Below are positions 1 through 9,746 of a stretch of DNA of 55,335 nt, one piece after another. Below the pieces are notes generated by a model. It was given only the letters and a program-made list of their open reading frames with translations. It did no database searches and was not told where the DNA came from. The stretch lies in assembly GCF_001984095.1 (NCBI RefSeq), contig NZ_LYVQ01000006.1:1-55335 (forward strand), written 5' to 3'. The DNA comes from Pelomonas sp. KK5. GTDB taxonomy: Bacteria > Pseudomonadota > Gammaproteobacteria > Burkholderiales > Burkholderiaceae_C. The number at the start of each line of letters is the position of its first letter. The stretch's first letter is position 1. A program made the position numbers and the translations under genes.

Positions 1-84
1 CCCAAACACTAGGCCTTAGACCGCAAGCGGCGCCTGGATAGGCTCGCCGGGCTTCTCTAGCCCACCCCTCCCTCAAGGAAAATC

Positions 85-750
85 ATGCCCAAGCACTCGT
101 CCATCGGCCGCCCCTTGTTCTCCTTGCTGGCCGCCACCGCGGCGCTGACGCTGTCGCTGTCGGCCTCGGCCCTGGCCGTCGGCGACATGGTCCCGGTGAC
201 CAATGGTGAGTTCAATGGCATCACCGGCTGGTCGCTGATCAACCCGACCGGCGAATACTTCACCGGGTTCGCTCCGGCCCGCTCGGGCAACCTGGCCGGC
301 ACGACGAATTTCGGCGTCCAGCAGCTCGACGGCTGGGGCGGCCGCAAGAACGCCGGCGGCGTGTTCCAGGACATCGGCGGGCTGACCGTCGGCGCGCAAT
401 ATGAGCTGAGTTTCTATTCGCTGGTCAACCACACCGACGACCCGAAGGCCACCGAACACTGGGACGTCGCCTTCGGCAACCAGACGCTGCAGAGCACCAC
501 CATCTCCACCAACGGCGTCTGGGTCAAGGACACCTTGACCTTCACCGCCACGAGCAGCACGCAGCGCCTGAGCTTCGCGGGCATCTTCCTGGGCTACACG
601 CCCGGCGCCACACCCGAAGTCCTGAACCTGGACGGCATCACGCTGAAGGTATCGGCCGTGCCGGAACCGGCCACTGCGGCGCTGAGCCTGGGCGGGCTGC
701 TCGCCGTGGGCTTCCTGGCGAAGCGCCGCCGCAAGGGCCAGCAGGCCTGA
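85..750 (+). CDS. PEP-CTERM sorted exported protein
   Basis: A 221-residue exported protein. It has an N-terminal signal peptide (hydrophobic LAATAALTLSLSASALA ending near residue 31) and a classical PEP-CTERM tail: VPEP at about residue 192, a hydrophobic segment (ALSLGGLLAVGFLA) and a final KRRRKGQQ cluster. Such tails are recognised by an exosortase/EpsH system that transfers proteins to the outer envelope or matrix of exopolysaccharide-making Gram-negatives. The middle has a beta-sandwich pattern (NGEFNGITGWS, FQDIGGLTVGAQYELSFYS, LNLDGITLKV) resembling DUF642/carbohydrate-binding-like modules; the ligand is unknown. The start is supported by an AAGGAA box about 5 bp upstream of the ATG. 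No exosortase lies nearby, as is usual for these dispersed substrates. Confidence 0.88.
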   Translation: MPKHSSIGRPLFSLLAATAALTLSLSASALAVGDMVPVTNGEFNGITGWSLINPTGEYFTGFAPARSGNLAGTTNFGVQQLDGWGGRKNAGGVFQDIGGLTVGAQYELSFYSLVNHTDDPKATEHWDVAFGNQTLQSTTISTNGVWVKDTLTFTATSSTQRLSFAGIFLGYTPGATPEVLNLDGITLKVSAVPEPATAALSLGGLLAVGFLAKRRRKGQQA

Positions 751-764
751 TCGCGCCCCGCGCG

Positions 765-1187
765 CTATTTGGCGAACAGGGAAGCCATGTCCTTGAAGGC
801 CTTGAACTCGATCGCGTTGCCCGATGGGTCGAGGAAGAACATCGTGGCCTGTTCGCCGACCTCGCCCTTGAAGCGGATGTAGGGCTCGATGACGAACTGC
901 GTGCCGGCGGCGCGCAGCTTGTCCGCCAGCGCATGCCACTGGTCCATGGACAGCACGGCGCCGAAGTGGCGTACCGGCACATTGTGCGAATCGACCGCGC
1001 TGGTGGCCTTGTGGCCGCATTCCTCGGGCGCCAGGTGGGCGACGATCTGGTGGCCGTAGAAGTCGAAGTCGATCCACTCGGGCGAGCTGCGCCCCTCGGA
1101 ACAGCCGAGCAGGCCGCCATAGAAGGCGCGGGCCGCAGCCAGGTCGTGGACCGGGAAGGCGAGGTGGAACGGGGGCATGGGGCTCAT
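765..1187 (-). CDS. VOC (glyoxalase/extradiol-fold) family protein
   Basis: A 140-residue single-module vicinal-oxygen-chelate protein. The sequence opens with the typical [18 protein letters not shown] strand-helix containing the first metal-ligand histidine and closes with [16 protein letters not shown], whose glutamate is the usual last ligand; a central HIVAHL-like strand ([12 protein letters not shown]) and VRHFGAVL supply further histidines. Length and motifs fit small stand-alone VOC proteins annotated as glyoxalase/dioxygenase. The substrate cannot be read from the sequence. It is convergent with the PEP-CTERM gene (14 bp apart) and divergent from the desaturase-type gene, with about 120 bp between. 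Confidence 0.85.
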   Translation of the reverse strand: MSPMPPFHLAFPVHDLAAARAFYGGLLGCSEGRSSPEWIDFDFYGHQIVAHLAPEECGHKATSAVDSHNVPVRHFGAVLSMDQWHALADKLRAAGTQFVIEPYIRFKGEVGEQATMFFLDPSGNAIEFKAFKDMASLFAK

Positions 1188-1309
1188 GGCGTCGAACTCC
1201 GCAGTTAGGCCATCAAGCGTAGCAGCGCCGGGCGTGCCGTGAAAAATGGACGCGCTCCTCCCGGAGCCGCGGGTATCCCGACCGGGCCAACTGCAATAGC
1301 CTCGCTGCC

Positions 1310-2140
1310 ATGCTCAATTCCTGGCTCCAATCGACCGTCTCGCTGCTGGCCTGGCTGCTGCTGGCTGCTGCGATCTTCGTCCCGCTGGAGCGCTGGTTCG
1401 CGGCCAGGCTCAAGCCGCTGCTGCGGCCGCAATGGGGCAATGACCTGGCGTTCTATTTCCTCGGCGGCTGGCTGCCGCCGCTGGCAGGCGCGGTGATCAG
1501 CGCAGTCTTCGTGGCGATTGCGGATGCCCTGCTGCCGGCCAGCTACTTCCGCTGGCTGGGCGGGCTGAGCCCCTGGGTCGTCGTGCCGGCGCTGGTCGTG
1601 CTGGGCGACTTCTTCTACTACTGGGCGCATCGCCTGAGCCACCAGATCCCGCTGCTGTGGCGCTTCCACGCGATCCATCACAGCGCCGAGCAGATGGACT
1701 GGCTGGTCAACACCCGAGCCCATCCGCTGGACCTGATCGTCACCCGCACGCTGGGCAGCGCGCCGCTGATCCTGATCGGGCTGAAGACCCATGCGGCCAC
1801 CGGCTCCGGCGCGATGGTGTTCGCCATCGTCGCCTTCAACGTGCTGTGGGCCTTCTTCATCCACTCCAATGTACGCTGGCGCTTCGGCTGGCTGGAACAG
1901 CTGATCACGACGCCGGCCTTCCACCATTGGCACCATGCCAACGAGGGCCCGGCGACGAACGACAAGAACTACGCGGCGGTGCTGCCCTGGCTGGACCGTC
2001 TGTTCGGCACGCAGCACCTGCCCGACCGGCTGCCCAGGGCCTATGGCATCGGCGAGCCGCTGTCGCCGTCGCTGGCGGGCTTGCTGCTCGACCCCTTCGC
2101 GCCGCCGCCGGCAGCGCGCAAGCAGCAACAGACGCCTTAG
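1310..2140 (+). CDS. Sterol desaturase / fatty acid hydroxylase family membrane protein
   Basis: A 276-residue integral membrane di-iron enzyme of the fatty acid hydroxylase superfamily. The three histidine boxes that bind the iron pair are all present: HRLSH (about residue 107), HAIHH (about 121) and HHWHH (about 204). Hydrophobic helices precede and separate them ([51 protein letters not shown]). Bacterial members hydroxylate or desaturate lipid tails; the exact lipid is unknown. The end overlaps the end of the convergent amidohydrolase gene by 4 bp. Confidence 0.88.
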   Translation: MLNSWLQSTVSLLAWLLLAAAIFVPLERWFAARLKPLLRPQWGNDLAFYFLGGWLPPLAGAVISAVFVAIADALLPASYFRWLGGLSPWVVVPALVVLGDFFYYWAHRLSHQIPLLWRFHAIHHSAEQMDWLVNTRAHPLDLIVTRTLGSAPLILIGLKTHAATGSGAMVFAIVAFNVLWAFFIHSNVRWRFGWLEQLITTPAFHHWHHANEGPATNDKNYAAVLPWLDRLFGTQHLPDRLPRAYGIGEPLSPSLAGLLLDPFAPPPAARKQQQTP

Positions 2141-3465
2141 CGCTCGGTCTTCATCCGCTGCACGATCGCCTCGGTGCGCTCGAGCAGCGCGCCGGTGTCG
2201 ATGGTCGTCAGCTCGCGGTTCTTCAGCACCTGGCGGCCGCCGACCCAGACGTCGCTGACGTGCTCCCGGCCGGCCACGTAGACCAATTGGGCCAGCGCGT
2301 TGTAGACCGGGCGGCATTCGATTGCATCCAGCGAGACGGCCGTCACGTCGGCCAGCTTGCCGGCCTCCAGCGAGCCCAGGTCATCGCCACGGCCCATCGC
2401 CTTGGCCGCGCGGATCGTCGCCATCTCCAGCGCCGTGCGGGCCGACACGGTGGTCGGGTTCTTCGTCGAGCCCTTGGCCAGCAGCGCGGCCGAGCGGACC
2501 TCGCCGAACATGTCCTGGCGGTTGTTGGACGCGGCGCCGTCAGTGCCGAGGATCGTGTTGACGCCGGCCGCCTCCAGCGCCGTCACCGGGCAGATGCCCG
2601 ATGCCAGCTTCAGGTTGGAGTTCGGGTTGTGGACCAGGTGCACCTTCTGCGCGGCCAGCATCGCGATCTCGTCCTCGGTGAGGTGGACCATGTGGACGGC
2701 CATCATCCGCTCGTTCAGCAGGCCCAGCTTGTTCAGACGCTCCAGCGGGCGCACGCCGTATTGCTTGATGCTGCCCTCGATCTCATCGAGCGTCTCGTGG
2801 ATGTGGCAGTGCATCTGCAGGCCGTGCTTCTCGGACAATTCGCGCAGTTGCACGAAGGTGTCGTCCGAGACCGTGTAGGGCGCGTGCGGCGCGCTGGTCC
2901 AGTCGAGCAGCGTCTCGCCCTTGAACTGCTCGTAGGCGGCCAGGCCCTTGGCGATGTAGTCCTGCGCGTTGGCGGCGTAGCCGGTCGGGAAGTCGATGAC
3001 GTTGATGGACACGCCGGCGCGGATGCCCGCATCGACCGCGGCGCGGGCCATCGCGGTCGGGAAGAAGTACATGTCGTTGAGATAGGTCACGCCGCCACGC
3101 AGCGCCTCGGCGGCGGACAGCAGCGAGCCGGTGTGAGTCCACTCCTCGGTGACCCACTTCTTCTCCAGCGGCCAGATGTGATGGTTGAGCCAGTCCATCA
3201 GCGGCAGGTCGTCGGCGACGCCGCGCAGCAGCGACATGGCCGAGTGGGTGTGGCCGTTGATCAGGCCGGGGATCAGCACATGACTGCCAAGTTCGACGGA
3301 CTCGGCGTTCGGATACTTCGCTTCGGCTTCGGCAACCGGCAGCACAGCGGCGATGCGCTCGCCGTCGATGACCAGCGCGTGGCCCTCCAGCACGTCGGCG
3401 CTGCCTGGGGCGAGCGTGACCATCCACTTGGGCTTCAGGATCTTCGTCATGTCTGGCTTCCTCAA
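2137..3465 (-). CDS. mtaD: TRZ/ATZ-type amidohydrolase, probable 5'-methylthioadenosine/S-adenosylhomocysteine deaminase
   Basis: A 442-residue metal-dependent deaminase of the amidohydrolase superfamily, TRZ/ATZ branch. Visible metal and catalytic motifs are the HxH in GLINGHTHSAMSLLRG, HCHIHET, HNPNSNLKLASG and LGTDGAASNN, in the expected order. This subgroup deaminates nucleosides such as MTA, SAH or adenosine, in keeping with the nucleoside hydrolase immediately upstream in the same operon (ATGA overlap at 3462-3465). The two together suggest purine nucleoside salvage. The mtaD symbol is a family-level assignment; guanine or triazine-type deaminases are related alternatives. Confidence 0.82.
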   Translation of the reverse strand: MRKPDMTKILKPKWMVTLAPGSADVLEGHALVIDGERIAAVLPVAEAEAKYPNAESVELGSHVLIPGLINGHTHSAMSLLRGVADDLPLMDWLNHHIWPLEKKWVTEEWTHTGSLLSAAEALRGGVTYLNDMYFFPTAMARAAVDAGIRAGVSINVIDFPTGYAANAQDYIAKGLAAYEQFKGETLLDWTSAPHAPYTVSDDTFVQLRELSEKHGLQMHCHIHETLDEIEGSIKQYGVRPLERLNKLGLLNERMMAVHMVHLTEDEIAMLAAQKVHLVHNPNSNLKLASGICPVTALEAAGVNTILGTDGAASNNRQDMFGEVRSAALLAKGSTKNPTTVSARTALEMATIRAAKAMGRGDDLGSLEAGKLADVTAVSLDAIECRPVYNALAQLVYVAGREHVSDVWVGGRQVLKNRELTTIDTGALLERTEAIVQRMKTER

Positions 3466-4436
3466 TTGAATGCTTGGTCGAAGATGTCGATGACGCGCTG
3501 CGCGTCGACACCGATGCAGGCCTGCTGGACGGGACGACCGGTCCAGGCCGCACGACCCGGATGGCCACCGGGCAGGCCGAGGTTGCGATGGTCCTGGATG
3601 GTCTGGCCGCGGGCCATGCCTTCGCAGACGACGCGGATCGGGCCGCGGCGCAGCGTGAAGGCGGACGGGTCGATCGCGTAGGCGACCGCACTGGCATCGT
3701 GCGAGTAAACGCCGCGGATGCCGGCAACTTCGCTGTAGAAGTCCTGGTAATGGCGAGTGGCCTGCCAGAGGAAATCGCCGACCTTGCCGCCGCGGCCCTG
3801 CTGGCTCGACAGGTAGTCTTCCGTCATCACCACCTGCTGCGTCACGTCGAGCCCGACGACGACGATGGGCCAGGCCGCCGTCAGCACCAGGTCGGCCGCC
3901 TCGGGGTCGTTGATCACATTGGCCTCGGCCACCGGTGTCACGTTGCCACCGTGGCCCAGCGTGCCGAAGGCGCCGCCCATCAGGATCACCTGGCGGACCT
4001 TGTTGACGATGGACGGGTCGTGCCGCAACGCCAGCGCGAGGTTGGTGAAGGGGCCGACGGCGATCAGCGTGATCGCACCGGGCTCGGCGTTGACCATGTC
4101 GCAGATCAGTTGGTGGGCAGGCCGCGGGTCGAGCAGTTCCTTGGCCGGCTCGGCGACGGCGGACATGCCGCCGAGGCCGTCATCGCCGTGGACGTGGGCG
4201 GGATAGTCGCCCTCGTCCGCCGCGGCGATCGCCTTGCTGGCTCCTGCAGCCACCGGCAGCTTCAGCCCGTAGAGGGTGCTCAGAACCAACGCGTTACGTG
4301 TGGTGGTTTCGACCGAGGCATTGCCGAACACCGTCGTGATCGCGCGCAGGTCGATCTCGGGGCTGCGGGCGAGCAGCCACAAGGCCATCGCATCGTCGAT
4401 GCCGGGGTCGGTGTCGTAAATGACTTTGACGGTCAT
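3462..4436 (-). CDS. Inosine-uridine preferring nucleoside hydrolase family protein
   Basis: A 324-residue N-ribohydrolase. The N-terminal calcium-binding signature DTDPGIDDAMAL is at residues 6-17, and further family blocks follow: GASKAI, HGDDGLGG, IALRHDPSI-type TNLALALRHDP, and VYSHDASAVAY near the C-terminus. It cleaves ribonucleosides into base and ribose in the cytoplasm. The start chosen is the ATG at 4436, which gives an ATGA overlap with the crotonase stop and begins right at the conserved MTVKVIYDTDPG; a 12-residue upstream extension in the same frame has no family support. Coupled with the downstream deaminase it suggests a nucleoside-salvage function. Confidence 0.9.
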   Translation of the reverse strand: MTVKVIYDTDPGIDDAMALWLLARSPEIDLRAITTVFGNASVETTTRNALVLSTLYGLKLPVAAGASKAIAAADEGDYPAHVHGDDGLGGMSAVAEPAKELLDPRPAHQLICDMVNAEPGAITLIAVGPFTNLALALRHDPSIVNKVRQVILMGGAFGTLGHGGNVTPVAEANVINDPEAADLVLTAAWPIVVVGLDVTQQVVMTEDYLSSQQGRGGKVGDFLWQATRHYQDFYSEVAGIRGVYSHDASAVAYAIDPSAFTLRRGPIRVVCEGMARGQTIQDHRNLGLPGGHPGRAAWTGRPVQQACIGVDAQRVIDIFDQAFN

Positions 4437-5551
4437 GACAGCTCCTTCAGCGGATGCTCGGCGGCGCTCCACGGGCTCTCGAAGAAGGCCAGCACCTGCT
4501 CGCGGGTGACGCCGGCTATCGTCGGCGGATTCCAGCGCGGCGCGTGGTCCTTGTCCACGGCCAGCGCGCGGATGCCTTCCATCGTCTCGCTGGCGATGCC
4601 TGGGCGCAGGTGGAAGCAGCGGAAGACGATGTCGCGCTCCATGCGCAGGTCGTCGGCCAGGCTCATCTCACGGGCGCGGCGCACCTGTTCGAGAGTAACG
4701 GCCAGCATCAGCGGAGAGCGCTTGAGCAACATGGCGTGGGCCTGCTGCGCCCAGGGGTCGGCATCGGCGGCCAGCGAGGCCAGGATGGCCGGTACGTCGG
4801 CCTGGCCGAAGTGGCGGTCGATCTGGGCCAGGCGATCACCGTGTTCGGCCTCGGGCGTCACGTCCACCCGCTCCATCACGGCGGCCACGACATGCTCGGC
4901 ACTGGGCATATCGCCGGTGCGCAGCGCGTCGACCAGGCCGGCCATCTGCGCGCCGGGCACGTAGACGTCGCCCAGGCCCATCTCGACCGCATCGGCCACG
5001 CCGATCGCCTGGCCGGTCAGCGCCAGCCATTCACCGCTATGACCCGGGCAGTTCGCCAGGAAGTGGCCGCCGCCGACGTCGGGGAACAGTCCGATGTTCG
5101 TCTCCGGCATCGCGAGCTTCGAGCGCTCGGTCAGCACGCGCATCTTCGCGCCCTGGCTGATGCCCATGCCGCCGCCCATCACGATCCCGTCCATCAGCGC
5201 GACGACCGGCTTCGGGTACTCGTGGATCAGGTGGTTGAGCGTGTATTCCTCGGTGAAGAAGGCCTCGATGGAATCGTCGCCGGCCAGCACGGCCTGGTGG
5301 AAGTAGCGGATGTCGCCGCCGGCGCAGAAGGCCGGGGCCTTGCCCTCGCGGCCGGCGCCCAGGATCGCGACCGCCTGGATCTCGGGCGCGGCGGCCCAGT
5401 GGCGCAGCAGGCTCAGCAGGTCGTGGATCATGGCCAGCGACAGGGCGTTCAGCGCCTGCGGGCGGTTCAGCGTGATCAGGCCGAGGCAGCCGTTCACTTC
5501 GGCCGTGATCTGGCCTTCGGAGATGAGTTCGGGGATCAGGTTCGTCGTCAT
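4433..5551 (-). CDS. Enoyl-CoA hydratase/isomerase family, 3-hydroxyisobutyryl-CoA hydrolase-like
   Basis: A 372-residue crotonase-fold protein of the longer HIBCH (ECH_2) type. Oxyanion-hole segments are FCAGGDIRYFHQ and GIVMGGGMGISQGA; the catalytic acid region PETNIGLFPDVGGGHFL retains both the PE glutamate and the PD aspartate typical of 3-hydroxyisobutyryl-CoA hydrolase, an enzyme of valine catabolism. Length (usual 350-390) and the C-terminal EGIRALAVDKDHAPRW block (the segment that distinguishes HIBCH from plain hydratases) agree. It sits in a 4-bp-overlap chain between the DMT transporter and the nucleoside hydrolase; no other valine-pathway gene is adjacent. Confidence 0.85.
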   Translation of the reverse strand: MTTNLIPELISEGQITAEVNGCLGLITLNRPQALNALSLAMIHDLLSLLRHWAAAPEIQAVAILGAGREGKAPAFCAGGDIRYFHQAVLAGDDSIEAFFTEEYTLNHLIHEYPKPVVALMDGIVMGGGMGISQGAKMRVLTERSKLAMPETNIGLFPDVGGGHFLANCPGHSGEWLALTGQAIGVADAVEMGLGDVYVPGAQMAGLVDALRTGDMPSAEHVVAAVMERVDVTPEAEHGDRLAQIDRHFGQADVPAILASLAADADPWAQQAHAMLLKRSPLMLAVTLEQVRRAREMSLADDLRMERDIVFRCFHLRPGIASETMEGIRALAVDKDHAPRWNPPTIAGVTREQVLAFFESPWSAAEHPLKELS

Positions 5552-6438
5552 GTCTTTTGTCTCCAGGCCAGCAGTTCATTGCCGACCAGTGCCGCCAGGA
5601 CCAGCAGGCCGCCGGTGATTGTCGCGGACGAGGGATTCTCCCCGGCGAAGAGCCAGGCCCAGAGCACGCCAAAGATCACCTCCAGCAGGCCGAGCAGCGC
5701 CACCTCGGGGCCGGCCAGCACGCGGGTCAGTTGAACGACTAACAGACAGGGCAAGGCGAGCTGGAACAGGCCGAGGCCGGCCAGCAGGGTCAGGTCATGC
5801 GCGCCGGCCTGCAGCGGCCAGGCCAGCGGCAGCGTCACCAGCGCGGAGATCGTCGCCCCGATCAGCACGGCCAGCGGCATATCGTTGGGCGCCGGTTCGT
5901 CCGGTTCGGCATCGTCGTGGCCGCTGGCGTGTTGCAGCACGGTCCAGTTCGTGGCCGCGGCGATCGGCACGCCCAGCGCGACGAACACCCCTAGCATGCC
6001 CGCCCCGGCGGCAAAGCCCTGGCCGAACATCCAGGCGATGCCCGCGGAGCCGACCAGGATCGCCACCCAGGTCCGCAGCGGCAGCCGGTGGTGCAGGAAG
6101 ACGCGGGAGAACAGCGCCGTCAGCAGCGGACCGAGCGCCATCGTCACCAGCACATTGGCGATCGTCGTCAGTGTCATCGCCACCATGAAAGCGGTGTACA
6201 TCACGCTCCAGGCAAGACCTGACACCCAGACGGCGGCCGGCGCCTCGCGCAGCTGACGCAGCAAGGCCGGCCCGCGCTGCCAGGCCAGGATGCCGGCAAG
6301 AAACAGCGCATTGAAGCCGCTGCGCCAGAAGGTGACCTCGAAGCTGCGCGCCTGCTCGAGCTGGCGCGTGACCACGCCCGCCGAACTCCACAGCAGGGTG
6401 ACCAGGATCATCAGCAATACGGCGCGACGGTGGCTCAT
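5548..6438 (-). CDS. DMT superfamily transporter (EamA domains)
   Basis: A 296-residue inner-membrane protein made of two EamA repeats, about ten hydrophobic helices in total. The first repeat begins with AVLLMILVTLLWSSAGVVTRQL and the second spans roughly residues 150-285 with a conserved-looking PEVALLGLLEVIFGVLWAWLFAGE stretch split by short turns. These are drug/metabolite exporters or permeases; the substrate is unknown. It is the first gene of the four-gene minus operon, overlapping the HIBCH-like gene by ATGA (5548-5551). Two GC-rich hairpins lie between its start and the upstream typA gene. Confidence 0.88.
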   Translation of the reverse strand: MSHRRAVLLMILVTLLWSSAGVVTRQLEQARSFEVTFWRSGFNALFLAGILAWQRGPALLRQLREAPAAVWVSGLAWSVMYTAFMVAMTLTTIANVLVTMALGPLLTALFSRVFLHHRLPLRTWVAILVGSAGIAWMFGQGFAAGAGMLGVFVALGVPIAAATNWTVLQHASGHDDAEPDEPAPNDMPLAVLIGATISALVTLPLAWPLQAGAHDLTLLAGLGLFQLALPCLLVVQLTRVLAGPEVALLGLLEVIFGVLWAWLFAGENPSSATITGGLLVLAALVGNELLAWRQKT

Positions 6439-6444
6439 GTAAGA

Positions 6445-6463
6445 GCGGCCCCAAAGGGGCCGC
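6445..6463 (-). terminator. GC-rich hairpin between typA and the DMT transporter (second of two)
   Basis: An 8-bp perfect stem, GCGGCCCC/GGGGCCGC, with an AAA loop just upstream of the DMT transporter start. There is no T-run, so it would at most assist termination of the typA transcript or act as a pause site in the leader of the next operon. Confidence 0.35.
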
Positions 6464-6481
6464 GGGCGTCTGTCTGACTGG

Positions 6482-6502
6482 AGCCCCCTCTCGGAGGGGG
6501 CT
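6482..6502 (-). terminator. Hairpin downstream of typA
   Basis: A 9-bp perfect stem AGCCCCCTC/GAGGGGGCT with a 3-nt loop, about 40 bp past the typA stop. There is no clear U-tract. It is a plausible end point for the rimP-typA transcript, together with the second hairpin at 6445-6463. Confidence 0.45.
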
Positions 6503-6543
6503 GGGGGGAGCTCAATGTCCCGCGCTGCGCGCGGAGCGTGCCG

Positions 6544-8373
6544 TTAGGCGCGCGAAGCGCGCTTGCGTTCGTTTTCGGTCAGGAAGCGTTTGCGGACGCG
6601 AACCGACTTCGGCGTGATCTCGACCAGCTCGTCATCCTCGATGAACTCGACACCGTACTCCAGCGTCAGCTCGATCGGCGGCGTGATCTTGATCGCGTCT
6701 TCCTTGCCGCTGACGCGGAAGTTGGTCAGCTGCTTGGTGCGCGTGGCGTTCACGACCAGGTCGTTCTCGCGGCTGTGGATGCCGACGATCATGCCTTCGT
6801 ACACCGGGTCGTTCGGCTTGACGAACATGCGGCCGCGGTCGTCCAGCTTGCCCAGCGCGTAGGTGAAGATCTCGCCGGCGTCCATCGAGATCAGCACACC
6901 GTTCTTGCGGCCGGCGATCTCGCCCTTGTGCGGCTCGTAGCCGTCGAAGATGTTCGAGATCAGGCCGGAACCACGCGTCAGGTTCAGGAACTCGTTGGTG
7001 AAGCCGATCAGGCCCCGCGCCGGGATGCGGTACTCGAGGCGCACGCGGCCACGGCCGTCCGGTTCCATATTGACCAGCTCACCCTTGCGCTCGCCCAGCG
7101 CCTGCATCACGCCGCCCTGGTGGTTCTCTTCCACGTCGGCGGTGACCAGTTCGATCGGCTCGTGCTTCTCGCCGTCAACGGTGCGGAACACCACGCGCGG
7201 CTTGGACACGGCCAGCTCGTAGCCTTCGCGACGCATGTTCTCCAGCAGGATGGTCAGGTGCAGTTCGCCGCGGCCCATCACCTCGAAGATGCCGTCTTCG
7301 TCGGTTTCCGACACGCGCAGCGCGACGTTGCTCTGCAGTTCCTTCTGCAGGCGGTCCCAGATCTGGCGGCTGGTGACGAACTTGCCTTCGCGGCCGGCCA
7401 GCGGGCTGGTGTTGACGCAGAAGTTCATCGTCAGCGTCGGCTCGTCGACCTTCAGCATCGGCAGCGGGGCCGGCTCGGTCAGGCTGGTGACGGTGACGCC
7501 GATGCCGATCTCCTCGATGCCGTTGATCAGCACGATGTCGCCGGGGCCGGCTTCCGGGGTCTGCATGCGGTCCAGGCCCTGGAAGGTCAGCACCTGGTTG
7601 ATGCGGCCCTTGCTGCTCTTGCCGTCCGGGCCTTCCATCACGGCCACGTCCATGCCGGGCTTGATCGTGCCCTGGGTGATGCGGCCCACGCCGATGCGGC
7701 CGACGAAGGTGGAGTAGTCCAGCGCCGAGATCTGCAGCTGCAGCGGGGCGGCCGGGTCACCCTTCTGCGAGGGCACGTGCTTCAGCACCGTGTTGAACAG
7801 GGCGGACATGTCCTTGCCCCACTGCTCGCCCGGTGCGCCTTCTTCCAGCGAGGTCCAGCCGTTGATGCCGGAGGCGTAGACGACGGGGAAGTCGAGCTGC
7901 TCGTCGGTGGCGCCGAGCTTGTCGAACAGGTCGAAGGCGGCGTTGATGACGGCGTCGGGCTTGGCACCCGGCTTGTCGACCTTGTTCACCACGACGATCG
8001 GCTTCAGGCCCAGGGCCAGGGCCTTCTTCGTGACGAAGCGGGTCTGCGGCATCGGGCCTTCCTGGGCGTCGATCAGCAGCACCACGCCGTCGACCATCGA
8101 CAGCGCGCGCTCGACTTCACCGCCGAAGTCCGCGTGTCCCGGGGTGTCCACGATGTTGATGTGGGTGCCTTCCCAGGCCACGGCGCAGTTCTTGGCCAGG
8201 ATGGTGATGCCGCGCTCGCGTTCGATGGCGTTGCTGTCCATCACGGTGTCGACGACCTTCTCGTGGGCCGCGAAGGTGCCGCTCTGGCGCAGCAGCTGGT
8301 CGACCATGGTGGTCTTGCCGTGGTCAACGTGGGCAATGATGGCGATGTTGCGGATCTGGTTGTGGCTACTCAT
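6544..8373 (-). CDS. typA: Ribosome-associated GTPase TypA/BipA
   Basis: A 609-residue translational GTPase (usual 600-615). G1 is [14 protein letters not shown] near residue 16, G3 is [16 protein letters not shown], and G4 is [13 protein letters not shown]. The EF-G-like domain II ([16 protein letters not shown]) and the BipA-specific C-terminal region ([20 protein letters not shown], then [19 protein letters not shown]) follow. BipA binds the 70S ribosome and is needed for 50S biogenesis at low temperature and in stress. It is the last gene of the rimP operon and overlaps truB by ATGA (8370-8373). Confidence 0.97.
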   Translation of the reverse strand: MSSHNQIRNIAIIAHVDHGKTTMVDQLLRQSGTFAAHEKVVDTVMDSNAIERERGITILAKNCAVAWEGTHINIVDTPGHADFGGEVERALSMVDGVVLLIDAQEGPMPQTRFVTKKALALGLKPIVVVNKVDKPGAKPDAVINAAFDLFDKLGATDEQLDFPVVYASGINGWTSLEEGAPGEQWGKDMSALFNTVLKHVPSQKGDPAAPLQLQISALDYSTFVGRIGVGRITQGTIKPGMDVAVMEGPDGKSSKGRINQVLTFQGLDRMQTPEAGPGDIVLINGIEEIGIGVTVTSLTEPAPLPMLKVDEPTLTMNFCVNTSPLAGREGKFVTSRQIWDRLQKELQSNVALRVSETDEDGIFEVMGRGELHLTILLENMRREGYELAVSKPRVVFRTVDGEKHEPIELVTADVEENHQGGVMQALGERKGELVNMEPDGRGRVRLEYRIPARGLIGFTNEFLNLTRGSGLISNIFDGYEPHKGEIAGRKNGVLISMDAGEIFTYALGKLDDRGRMFVKPNDPVYEGMIVGIHSRENDLVVNATRTKQLTNFRVSGKEDAIKITPPIELTLEYGVEFIEDDELVEITPKSVRVRKRFLTENERKRASRA

Positions 8374-9302
8374 GGCGTTGCTTTCAAGAATTCGACTTCC
8401 TGCTGGCTGAGCAGGCGGCTGGGAATCAGTTCACCAGCCTTGATGGATGCGCTGCCGAGCAGCGACTTGTCCTCGTAGACGCGCACCTGGGGCGCGTCGC
8501 CGGACTGGACCCGGCGCTTGAGGCCGTTGAGGAAACGCAGCGCGTCCTCGCCGGCCAGTTGCACCGCGGGCCAGTCGGCCAGCAGCAGGTCGGGTGGGTG
8601 GAGCAGCGATTCGCGCTCGACCTCGTTCATCTCTGCCAGGCGATCCAGGCTGACCGCATTGTCCACCTTCACCGGGCCGCTGGCGGTGCGGCGCAGCGCG
8701 GACAGGTGGGCGCCGCAGCCGAGTTGCTCGCCGATGTCCTCGGCCAGCGTGCGGATGTAGGTGCCCTTGGTGCAGCGGACGGCGATCTTCAGCTCGTCGC
8801 CCTCGCCGCCCAGCACGCGGATCTCGTGGATCGTGACCTTGCGCTTCTCGCGCTCGATCTCGATGCCCTGCCGCGCGTACTCGTACAGCGCCTTGCCCTC
8901 GTGCTTCAGCGCCGAATGCATCGGCGGCAGTTGCTCGATCTCGCCGGTGAACTGCTCAAGCACGGCCATCAGCTTCGAGGCATCGAGCACGCCAACCTCG
9001 CGGGTCTTCACGACCTCGCCCTCGGCATCGCCGGTCGTCGTCGTAACGCCGAGCTTCAGCGTCGCCTCGTAGGCCTTGTCCGCCTCCAGGCTGACCTGGC
9101 TGAATTTCGTCGCCGCGCCGAAGCACAGCGGCAGCAGGCCGGTGGCCAGCGGGTCGAGCGTGCCGGTGTGGCCGGCCTTCTCGGCGCGCAGCAGCCATTT
9201 GGCCTTCTGCAATGCATCGTTGCTCGACAGGCCCAGCGGCTTGTCGAGCAGCAGCACCCCGTGGACCGGGCGGCGCTGGATGCGGACCTTCTGTTCAGTC
9301 AT
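8370..9302 (-). CDS. truB: tRNA pseudouridine(55) synthase TruB
   Basis: A 310-residue pseudouridine synthase acting on U55 of the tRNA T-loop. The catalytic aspartate lies in [15 protein letters not shown] (near residue 46), preceded by [15 protein letters not shown]. The [16 protein letters not shown] block is the second family signature. The start overlaps the rbfA stop by 8 bp. Operon position after rbfA is the standard arrangement in proteobacteria. Confidence 0.97.
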   Translation of the reverse strand: MTEQKVRIQRRPVHGVLLLDKPLGLSSNDALQKAKWLLRAEKAGHTGTLDPLATGLLPLCFGAATKFSQVSLEADKAYEATLKLGVTTTTGDAEGEVVKTREVGVLDASKLMAVLEQFTGEIEQLPPMHSALKHEGKALYEYARQGIEIEREKRKVTIHEIRVLGGEGDELKIAVRCTKGTYIRTLAEDIGEQLGCGAHLSALRRTASGPVKVDNAVSLDRLAEMNEVERESLLHPPDLLLADWPAVQLAGEDALRFLNGLKRRVQSGDAPQVRVYEDKSLLGSASIKAGELIPSRLLSQQEVEFLKATP

Positions 9303-9678
9303 TGCGGTCTTCGTCGTCGTCCAGCGCGCGCTGCGAGTTGGCCTTGCTGATCAAGGCGCCCATCTCGGCGGCGCGCTCGGTCGTGCGGTCGAAGTGGAAA
9401 TGCAGCGTCGGGACCGTGTGGATGGCCAGGCGCTTGAACAGGCCGTTGCGCAGGAAGCCGGCGGCCTCGTTGAGCGCCTCCTGCGTCTCCTGCGGCTCGC
9501 CGACCAGCACCGAGAAGAAAACCTTGGCGTGGGCGTAGTCCGGCGTCACTTCGACGGCCGAGATCGTCGGCATCTTGATGCGCGGATCCTTCAGCTCGCG
9601 GATCAGCTCGGCCAGGTCGCGCTGGATCTGGTCGGCGATGCGGAAACCGCGGTTCGGAATGGCTCTCTTGTGTCTCAT
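9295..9678 (-). CDS. rbfA: 30S ribosome-binding factor RbfA
   Basis: A 127-residue KH-like protein that assists 16S rRNA 5'-end maturation and 30S assembly. [18 protein letters not shown] is followed by [10 protein letters not shown], the family signature [17 protein letters not shown] and a C-terminal [12 protein letters not shown] block. The start at 9678 (ATG) is preferred over an in-frame upstream codon at 9729 because the family begins at this point and a GGAG box precedes it. The acidic C-terminal tail ([10 protein letters not shown]) is of a common type. Confidence 0.95.
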   Translation of the reverse strand: MRHKRAIPNRGFRIADQIQRDLAELIRELKDPRIKMPTISAVEVTPDYAHAKVFFSVLVGEPQETQEALNEAAGFLRNGLFKRLAIHTVPTLHFHFDRTTERAAEMGALISKANSQRALDDDEDRND

Positions 9679-9702
9679 GTTCGTCAGGCTCCTGAAGTGG
9701 AC

Positions 9703-9724
9703 AACCCCGCCCAGGGGCGGGGTT
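9703..9724 (-). terminator. Hairpin between infB and rbfA
   Basis: A 9-bp perfect stem AACCCCGCC/GGCGGGGTT with a 4-nt loop, immediately downstream of infB and 25 bp before the rbfA start. The following bases on the transcript are only modestly T-rich, so it may be a partial terminator or an mRNA-processing/stability element that lowers expression of rbfA-truB-typA relative to infB. Confidence 0.45.
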
Positions 9725-9746
9725 ATCACTTAGGCAGAAGCGGCTC

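Noticed and set aside
6538-8478. A 646-codon open frame on the plus strand opposite typA
   Set aside because: Antisense shadow created by high GC; low-complexity Arg/Val/His composition, no motifs, while the minus strand encodes unmistakable TypA. The same applies to 10251-12551 (opposite infB), 12536-14083 (opposite nusA) and 18983-21247 (opposite the decarboxylase).
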